From Adiantum capillus-veneris (taxonomy: Eukaryota; Streptophyta; Polypodiopsida; Polypodiales; Pteridaceae), in NCBI GenBank assembly GCA_014529385.2, contig CM043955.1:153541640-153605639 (forward strand): a DNA stretch of 64,000 bases, given 5' to 3'. A model generated the notes under the pieces. The model saw only the letters and a program-made list of their open reading frames with translations, did not search any database and had not been told where the DNA came from. How positions within the stretch are numbered: the first letter of the stretch is position 1; every line of letters begins with the position of its first letter. Position numbers and translations under genes: made by a program. This document shows positions 56,106-64,000 of the stretch, piece after piece.

Positions 56106-58490
56106 ATGCGATGGTCCAATAACAAGAGTATGCAACCTCTCTATCCAATGATTGTAAAGCACTAAGCCTATTTAAGAGGCTATTGTCTATTCAATCAAGT
56201 GCACTTTCAGTAATCATCATTGTCTCTATATCTCTATATGCTCTTGCTCTTGACATAACCCTAACTCTAATCTTTATCTATCTAAACCTAACCCTAACAC
56301 CATGGTTAAGCTAAGGCTCCATGTTAATTAGACTGATTTAAACTAACTAAATCTAAACAGGACCAACACTACCGATTACACATCAAGGACAAATACAAAG
56401 AAGCAGTAAAGATTGGAGATACACATTATCACATTTTCTCAAAATAGACATATATTGTAATATCCCAATCTATTTCAAGTCATTGGAATAAATGTAATGT
56501 GGTATGGTCTCAATGAGAGTTGAAGTTGTAAAGAATATGTGTGTTAATGTCTTGTATTTTTGTGAATCTAAGTCAAGGGGGGAGGTGATCTGACCTATTC
56601 TTGCTATCACCGACATTAATTGGAACCATCCACACACTACCTCGACTCCATAAGTTGAGATAATGCACACACACATGCTGCATAAAACTACCACATCATC
56701 AACATCCTAAGTCGTGCCCATGTTGGCTCACTTACCTATGATTGATCTAAGTGCAACCTACCCATCGAAGCTCAACTAGGAACATAAGTGAATTGGTTCC
56801 GCACTCAACATCCACCACATCTCATGCCTTTAAATTTTAGAGTGTCCACCATGGAAAGGACTCATTTTCTACTTGCTCATCCCAATTTCAAGCTGTTACA
56901 TGCTACCATCTCATTGCTACATACCCTACCTCAACAATGTTCTTGCTTCCCTTCTACTACAAAACACCTCCATCACATCATCCGCATTGTCAAGGATTTT
57001 TCAGATCCTCACCATTTTTTTCTCTTGGATGACCTACCATGAGTGAGCACTATGTCCTTGTTGCATAGCCAACTTAGAAATACCCTCGTCATCACTTAAA
57101 GGCTTGAAGTATCTACATTAACTCTCTTTCCTTACATCAGCCTACCCAACTTGTCTGGATCTGTCTGCTGCCTAGTGACTATCCACAAACCTCATCCAAT
57201 AACTTCAAGACCTCATTCACATGCCTTACTACTCCAAAAGAAACCCCAAATCCTCCCTAAGGAGGGGCTCTCACAATCATGGCCTCGTACTTTGGGCTCC
57301 TTTTTTCTTGAGGATAAATACCATGCTCGTCAAGCCTATCCAAGGTCCCTTACCCATTTCCTCCACATCTAGCAGCACCCGCAAATACAAAGAGCCCTAT
57401 TCGTGTAGTAGAATAACTATCCTAATGGCCTTGTATCCCATGGTAGAAACAAATGAGATCTATGTGTATGAAGTTCCAACACACACACATGATGTTCACC
57501 ATTGTTGATATGTTGCAACACATGTGTGTAGAGGCACCACACACATAAACATATGATGAAACTCCCAACTATGGTAAGACCCTCCCAATGTGCACACACA
57601 TGAGCACACAAAGTGTAATGTATGCATGTCTTGCACCATTAGCCAAGAAGGGTGCATCCTCAACACATCGGACCAATGAAACCAATGAAGATCATGACAT
57701 GATAAACACAAATAATAAAAAAAAAACACCAATGACAACCAAATGAAGGAAATTTTGAAGAGAGGACGCACATGAAAACCGCTTCACACAAAAAATGAAT
57801 GAATGAATGATTTTGTACTACCTAGGAGTACTAATAAACCTAGCAAGTCTCACGTGAACCATAATGATAAGTCCAATTGAGAACCTCTATGATTTTTCAT
57901 GGGACATTGAGATAGGGTCACTAAGTTCCTTGAAAAGCACCACGGTGTATCCAATGGAGAATTGTGAAACAATAAATCGAGTGAGAATCGCCATGATGTA
58001 TCAGGTCGATGAATCAGGTTAGCCTAGTACTCCATGACATGAACACATGAACCAAAATGAATTTTTTGTAAAACTCCAAGTTTGACTTAAGGGGGAGGTT
58101 TTTAGGATAATTCCAACTTGTGTCATCATATGGGAAATCCCACTAGTGATCTAATGAGATGGTCCAATAACAAGAGGATGTAGACTCTCTGGCAAATGAT
58201 TGTAAAGCACTGAGCCTATTTAAGAGGATAATCTCTACTCAATCAATTGCACTATGGGCTATCATTATTTTCTATGTAATATCTCTCTCTATGCTCTTTC
58301 ACTTGGAATAAGATTAAACCTAATATCCATCTCTCTAGCCCTAACTCTAGCACTTTGAGTTCTCACTATTGTGTCTATAATCTTGCTCTCTATGCTCTTG
58401 CTCATGGATAACCTTAACCCTATTATCCATCTCTCTAGCCCTAACTCTAGTACCATGGTTAATCTAAGGCTCCATCATCCATAGGCTAAT
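56106..58490. repeat. diverged direct repeat pair about 2 kb apart, possible LTR relic
   Basis: GATGGTCCAATAACAAGAG...ATGATTGTAAAGCACT.AGCCTATTTAAGAGG is present at about 56110-56180 and 58160-58235. Both copies continue with ATGCTCTT, TAACCCTAACTCTA and CCATGGTTAA.CTAAGGCTCC. A G-rich, polypurine-like AAGGGGGAGGT at about 58089 precedes the second copy. This would fit a non-coding LTR element with strongly diverged ends. The interior (56336-58089) shows no recognisable gag or pol. An open frame at 56788-57042 (+) has no known motif. Confidence 0.45.
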
Positions 58491-59004
58491 GCTAACCATT
58501 GGCGATTATTAGGGAACACGCTTTTCAAAACCTAAGACGTTTTTCTTTTTTCTGTGTAAATTTTTCTTCAAATTTTAGTTGATTTCTTGTTTTTTCTCTT
58601 TTTGTTTAAAACTTCCATTGCATATTAGGGAATGCAATAGCTTAAAACAAGAATCTCACTTGGGATATCTTGGTGCACTTTATAGCACAACTTTAAACCA
58701 ACCAAGATGTCCATAATCTTCAAAACAAGCAGTTTTTATCTAAGCAAGTGGGTGGAAGTGAAAGTTTAAGGGAGGCTTATGGAGGGAGAGGTGGAGCCTT
58801 TATCTCACATGCCTCATTCACTCCTTGGAGGATTAGGGTTTCTATATAGCTTTAAACATATTCACTATAAAAAGACTAAGACCAAAACCGTGCTCGGGCT
58901 TGGGGACAAATGGGAGTTTTTCTTTTCAACAATTTCTTTTCCAAAAATAAAAATGATTCCTCTCTCCTTTTGGTTTTTTTAGCATTTTTATTTTATTTTT
59001 ATAG
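58491..59004. other. no recognised gene
   Basis: T-rich, short open frames only. Ends at the 5' break of the LINE fragment. Confidence 0.3.
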
Positions 59005-59256
59005 AACCACACACTACAAGAGTGCTAGCTTTGGGTCACATCCAATGGGTCACATCCAAACTTGCTTCCCTCACATTTTTAGCCATGACTTAGACTTACA
59101 CAATTTCCTCTCCCAACCACAATGTGGGCTCTCCATTATGACTCTCATCACCACAATTTTGGAGCATCGAGAGTCACTCATCAGCCACATACATATTACA
59201 TCACATGTATCTTTGGTCCCATAGGTCATATTCGACCTCCAAGGACCATAATAAAA

Positions 59257-59258
<2 letters not shown>
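59005..59258 (+). mobile_element. 3'-terminal LINE fragment (same family as the 10-27 kb LINE)
   Basis: The translation FPHIFSHDLDLHNFLSQPQC and ILEHRESLISH matches the end of ORF2 at 10247-10460. The nucleotide 3' end GGTCCCATAGGTCATATT...ATAATAAAATC is the same as at 10213-10255. It is 5'-truncated to about 250 bp and has a small internal duplication (GGGTCACATCCAAT). It runs directly into a CT microsatellite. Confidence 0.92.
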
Positions 59259-59311
<53 letters not shown>

Positions 59312-59324
59312 CTATCTATCTATC

Positions 59325-59397
<73 letters not shown>

Positions 59398-59405
59398 GCA
59401 CACAC
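59259..59405. repeat. (CT)n (TATC)n (AC)n compound microsatellite
   Basis: CT to about 59303, TATC-type units to about 59330, then about 70 bp of AC. It begins exactly where the LINE fragment ends. Confidence 0.95.
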
Positions 59406-59429
59406 AAGCAGGCATGCCACATGTTTCAA

Positions 59430-61013
59430 GAAGAATGGATGATGCATACATGTATAATCAAAGCTCTAATGATGCAAAGGAATTGGATCACTATGGAAAG
59501 TCACTTCTACATACGTGCAATACTACGGAATTCTCATTGCAAATGGTGTTTCTTTATGGCAAGGCACCAATGACTTTACATGAAGAAAGCACAATGGTGA
59601 TAGCGTGATTGACTATATGTTATTTTCAGAAGAAACTCTAAAATGCATATAAAGCTTTACACTTGGTGAATAGAATCTGGAATCGGGTCATAGTATGTTA
59701 TGTATTGACCTCAAGTGTGGTAAAAGACCCAAGCATGTAGCCTCCAATCATGATGTGAATCATTTATACCTATCTAGACTTCAAATGAGCACTTATATAT
59801 GCTGATATGGTGGACCAAATGTTAAGCATGACAAGGCATCAAGAGAGTCCACCCATTAGAATGCAAGTGGAAAGTTCTCAAAGAAGTAGTTTTCTCTTGT
59901 GCGAAGAAATTCTTTTTGGGAGACACATGTCTTGCAAAAGGTCTAAGAAGGGTATCACCAAGAAGGGATGGTTTGACATGGAATGTAGTCAAGCCCAAAA
60001 ACACTTGTTAACTTTGGATGTAAGCAAAGACAAGGAGGTTTACTTGGAACTTTCACACACATACAAAGCACTTGTTCAAAAAAATAGGAGAAGGTGGGAA
60101 GTCAAAAAACAACTTCTTTTAGCACAAGAGAAAGCACGTGCATGTGGCAAGTTTTGGAAAAATCTAAAAGGCAAGCGTATTGAGAGATTTGGTGACTTGA
60201 CTCTTGAGGATATGTATACACATTGCAAGAACCTCTATGAGAAACCCAATGTTGATGATTGATGAGATGGAGCGTTGTAGCTTCCTTCTGTTTATGCCTC
60301 CCTTCTTTACCATTGAAGATGTATGCCACGCGCTTGAGAAACTTGCTACTCGCAAGGCCAAGGACCTTCAAGGTGTCAAGGTTGAAATGATTAAATGGAT
60401 AAGGGAGAAAACACGGTATTGGATACGTGATATGTTTAACCTTGCACTTCAACATGACATGCCTCATGATTGGAGTACAATTTGGATCAAACCTTTGCAC
60501 AGAGGAGGATATGTAAACAATGTGAACAACTATCACACTATAATGGTTGGTTTTTTGATGGAAAAGCTATATAGATGTATCATGGAGATGAATATAAGTG
60601 AATGGGCTGAAAAGAACAGCAAATGTGTGCTTGGCCAAGCAAGTTTTTGAAAGAAGCATATAACTATTGATCACCTTGTGAGCTCTTATGGAAGCGTCTC
60701 GATTGAAAGGAGAAAAGTTGTATTGTTGCATTGTGGATTTCAAGAAAGCTTTTGACATGGTATTGCGAGGAAATCTTTGGAGATGTATGCAAAACCTTCA
60801 AGTGTCGAGAGAATTTATGCATACAGTCTTTTGCATCTACCAAAAAGTGATATGTTGACTACGTATGGGAAATGGAATTTCAAAACTTTTTGCAAGCACC
60901 ATTGGTTTCAAATAGATTCCCACTTTCCCCAACCCTCTTAGGGCTACGCATTGATGAATTGGAATGCATGGTTCTTGATTTTATGCAACAAGAAGGCATA
61001 GAAGAGGTTAAGA
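59430..61013 (+). pseudogene. second LINE fragment: endonuclease end to reverse transcriptase start
   Basis: Matches ORF2 of the 10-27 kb LINE: DHYGKSLLHTCN (about 59485), RRRWEVKKQ and RACGKFWKNLKGKR (about 60090-60180), FFTIEDVCHALEKLATRKA (about 60303), DMFNLALQHDMPHDWST (about 60430), VDFKKAFDM (about 60730) and SPTLLGLRIDELE (about 60925). It has many stops and frame changes. It starts within the endonuclease and stops before the YADD motif, where a gypsy relic begins at about 61014. Because a LINE 3' end lies upstream (59005-59258), the two pieces are separate insertions. Confidence 0.88.
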
Positions 61014-63845
61014 TCGGAATTTCAACCCTCAACATTGAAGATGAAAATGAGGAACCCAAGGATTTTATGAAAGCTCAACAAGTCTTTTCAGACCTCTACT
61101 ACAATGCAACAGATGAGTTAGATGAACATGTGAGAGCTAAGCTACTCTTGAAAGGAGGGGAGGAAAAGTTTTTTGACTTTCCTAACCAAAAATCAAGAAG
61201 ACAAAAACGGTATACACAAAAAAGAGACACCAGAATCATGAAAACACGACCTATGCCATCAGTCTCCAGTAGAACACAATTCTTGATGCAGATAGAGGCA
61301 CATGATTGTGTCAAGGACAAAATCATTGGTATATATCCTTCAAACTAAAATCTAGAAATGTTGAAAACATCGAGAAAAGCAAGGAAGGATACTCAAGCAA
61401 ACAAGCAGGATAAGGAGTGAATCATGACATGAGCTGAGTGGAAAAAGAAATATCAAGAGTTGAAAAAAGTTGTAAAGGAGATATATACGACCAAAATGGA
61501 AACCACGGAAGAGGATGGTAAGGATGTAATGATTGTTCCCTCCCATTACAAAAAGTATACTCTCCAAGATCAAAAAATCATAGTCGAACGACCTGTTAGG
61601 AAATTACGGAAACAAGGCGAGTCCTACGAAGGGCCCGAGAACGCGAAAAAGATAGACTTTGATGAACCAGGGGAAGAACCTAGGCTTGCCTACATTGCAA
61701 ATGACCTAACAGAGGAAGAAGAAGGGATTTTGTGAAGCTTTCTAAAAGAATACCAAGATATCTTTGCTTGGTCTTACAAGGATCTCAAGGGTGTTGATCC
61801 AAAAATTTGTCAACATACCATACCCATGAGAGATGATGTGAAACCAAGTAGACAAAGGCCATACACATATAATGAAACATTTTCCAGGAAAATCAAGGAA
61901 CAGATTGAAAAACTAAAGGAATACGAATTCATTTACGAAAGTTAACACACAGATTGGGTGTCTCCAATTGTGGTAGTACCCAAGAAGAATGGAAAACTAT
62001 GAGTGTGTGTCAATCTCAAAAAAGTAAATGGCAGCTACCATTAGAGACTATTTTCATCTTCCAATCACTGAGCATGTTTTAGCACGAGTTGCATGAAAAT
62101 AAGCTTACAGTTTCTTAGATGGGTTTTGGGATACAATCAACTTCTGTTGACCCAAAAGATCAGCATAAAACTGCTTTTGCAATGGAATGGGGTATTTTTG
62201 CCTATCGAGTTATGCCTTTTGGGTTAACTAAAGCTCCAACCACATTTCAAAGATTGATGAGCCATGCTTTTAAAGAATATCTTAGGAAATTCTTGGAAGT
62301 GTATATGGATGATCTATGTGTACATTCATCAATCCGAGTTGAACAATTTTCAACACCTCAAAAAGGTACTCGAAAAATATAGACTTTATAGGATTTGCCT
62401 AAATCCTGAAAAATGCACATTCATGGGTAGACAAGGAAAAATTCTTGGACATTTAGTGTCTAAAAATGGCATAGCCAGTGATATTGAAAAAATTCATGTC
62501 ATTGCTGATTTGCCTAGACCAACAACGGTCAAGGGGGTTCAAGCTTCATGGGGCATTGTGGATATTACAGACGGTTCATTTACATGTACGCTATAATTGC
62601 AAAATCCATGTATAGGTTGATTACACGCTTTGAATGGACCGAGGCCTGTGAATAATTATTCATGAAGCTTAAGCAAGCTCTCACCTCAGCTCCAATATTG
62701 AAAGCACTAGATTGGAATAAGATATTCCACATACATGTAGATGCTTCCAATTTTTCCATAGGTTGTATACTAGCTCAACCAGAAGACGGGAAAATTGACT
62801 TTCCTATTTCTTATGCTAGCCATCTGTAATATCCACAATGGCCCATGAAGCTTGAACCCCCTTGACCAACAACGGTCAAGGGGGTTCAAGCTTCATGGGG
62901 CATTGTGGATATTACAGACGGTTCATTTACATGTACGCTATAATTGCAAAATCCATGTATAGGTTGATTACACGCTTTGAATGGACCGAGGCCTGTGAAG
63001 AATTATTCATGAAGCTTAAGCAAGCTCTCACCTCAGCTCCAATATTGAAAGCACTAGATTGGAATAAGATATTCCACATACATGTAGATGCTTCCAATTT
63101 TTCCATAGGTTGTATACTAGCTCAACCAGAAGACAGGAAAATTGACTTTCCTATTTCTTATGCTAGCCGACAATTGAACATGGTGAAAAATAATTACACT
63201 ACCACTGAAAGAGAAGGGTTATAAATGATCGATGCCGTTAAAAAGTATAGACATTACCTACTAGCCAACAAGTTTTTTCTCTTTGTAGACCACCAAGCTT
63301 TGTTATATTTGGTCAACAAGCCATGTAGCACAGGAAGAATAGTGAGATGGTTCATCATTCTTCTGGAATTTGATTTCACTGTGGTTGTAAAAAAGGGCAC
63401 TACAAATCAAAGGAGAAACACCTAAAGGGGTAGACGATGATCTAGCCAAGCTCTTCATGGAAATGATACCTTGATGGTTAGAAAACATGGTATCGTTGAT
63501 GACAATAGCTCTAGTGGATTCGCAAATACCACTTCCTGTTACAATCGGATTAATCGAGGAATCGGCTATGTATCAATTACTAGCTGGTAGGATATAAAAA
63601 AGAAATCGAGATGGAATATTTCTCTTATGCATTAATCCTGAGGAGAAAAACCAGTACTTAATTCAGGCACATTTTACCATAGTAGGACTTCACTTTGTGG
63701 AAGACCAAACTATGCGAAGAATCTTGAGACTTGGAGTATTTTGGCCGACTATGAGGACTGATGTTCGATCTTTTGTAAAGAATTGTACTCAATGTCAAAA
63801 ACAAACACCCATACCTCATGTAACATTGTTTCAAATGTCACTTGT
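61014..63845 (+). pseudogene. third gypsy relic, pol of a different lineage
   Basis: Order: a gag-pol linker (to about 61735, ending in ...YIANDLTEEEE); reverse transcriptase (TDWVSPIVVVPKKNGK near 61950, AYRVMPFGLTKAPTTFQRL near 62202, VYMDDLCVHS near 62298, ILGHLVSKNGIASD near 62440); RNase H (FHIHVDASNFSIGCILAQ near 63071, KKYRHYLLANKFFLFVDH near 63240); and integrase zinc-binding (RRILRLGVFWPTMRTDVRSFVKNCTQCQK, 63715-63805). YMDD and the spacing differ from the Tat-like elements at 38-50 kb. There are many stops (for example near 61735, 61945 and 62000) and a rearranged duplication at 62519-63169. No integrase core seen. It breaks off near 63845. Confidence 0.88.
62519..63169. repeat. 300-bp direct duplication with an inverted 44-bp spacer
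   Basis: Positions 62519-62822 are repeated at 62866-63169 with only two or three differences. Between them 62824-62867 is an inverted copy of 62527-62570 and of 62874-62917. With the latter it makes a palindrome of 44-bp arms (one mismatch) around a 6-nt loop AACAAC. The duplication covers the junction of reverse transcriptase and RNase H. Confidence 0.95.
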
Positions 63846-64000
63846 TGATGGGGAGGAGCTGGGAGCACAACGGAACAAGAATACGCACGCACACACTCAC
63901 ACACACATGACCATAGCCACACACAGGTTGAAGGGGGAGAGCCAACATACTGTATGCCCCCTTTCTTTATTCTCTTATCTTATGCACTAAGGCACAATAC
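63846..64000. other. simple-sequence flank
   Basis: A CACACA-type run at about 63884-63908. No gene seen. Confidence 0.4.

Noticed and set aside
59008-59024. CACTACAAGAG resembling a CACTA terminal repeat
   Set aside because: The same stretch in the full-length LINE (complement of about 10436-10460) reads CACTACTAGAGTG within ORF2. It is LINE coding sequence, and there is no partner end or target duplication.
1-64000. CRISPR array, bacterial operon or phage features
   Set aside because: The tandem repeats have no unique spacers of uniform length. Introns, LTRs and plant transposons show this is eukaryotic nuclear DNA.

Overview
The window looks like a transposable-element graveyard from a plant nuclear genome. 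GT-AG introns, Ty1/copia and Ty3/gypsy LTR retrotransposons, a CACTA (En/Spm) element and a captured plant-specific heavy-metal-associated isoprenylated protein (HIPP) fragment all point to a land plant. The DUF7869-like and SWIM-type transposase-like genes remind me of fern, lycophyte and bryophyte genomes, but that placement is a weak inference. I see no intact, confidently named host gene. Coding sequence is almost all mobile-element derived, and GA/CT, CA/GT and GATA microsatellites are abundant.

Layout. 0-3.5 kb: microsatellites, a 90-bp tandem repeat and a degenerate satellite built on CCACTTGTCC. 3.6-6.8 kb: a broken DUF7869-like gene (+). 7.1-8.3 kb: an unrecognised two-part gene (-) with a pyrimidine-rich leader. 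10.2-26.8 kb: one APE-type LINE on the minus strand (about 4.6 kb without its insertions). It is split by a 6.8-kb CACTA element (11963-18773, target duplication CAT) and a 5.2-kb, apparently intact copia element (18804-23987, target duplication ATAAG). Only 22 bp of LINE lie between the two duplications. The CACTA element carries dead TNP2-like and Transposase_24-like genes and a fragment of a HIPP gene. 27.0-29.5 kb: a decayed multi-exon gene (-) that I cannot identify. 29.97-30.07 kb: a near-perfect 100-bp palindrome. 30.8-34.4 kb: a decayed Mutator-like transposase with a SWIM-type zinc finger (+). 35-36 kb: a gag relic.

37.9-49.6 kb: an old, minus-strand, dual-RNase-H (Tat-like) gypsy relic split by a younger gypsy element of a related family (38745-47911, target duplication AGTGT). 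The younger element has 1.46-kb LTRs that are nearly identical, but its gag-pol is broken. An accessory reading frame with an internal duplication sits upstream of its gag. 50-59 kb: mostly non-coding, with several duplicated blocks. 59.0-61.0 kb: two further fragments of the same LINE family (+). 61.0-63.8 kb: a third gypsy relic (+) of a different lineage, with a 347-bp rearranged duplication containing a 44-bp-arm palindrome.

The genes do not form a host pathway. The biology of the window is its nested insertion history. In that history the copia element is probably the youngest and the only one that looks autonomous. The LINE came before both insertions inside it, and the old gypsy relic came before the younger gypsy.
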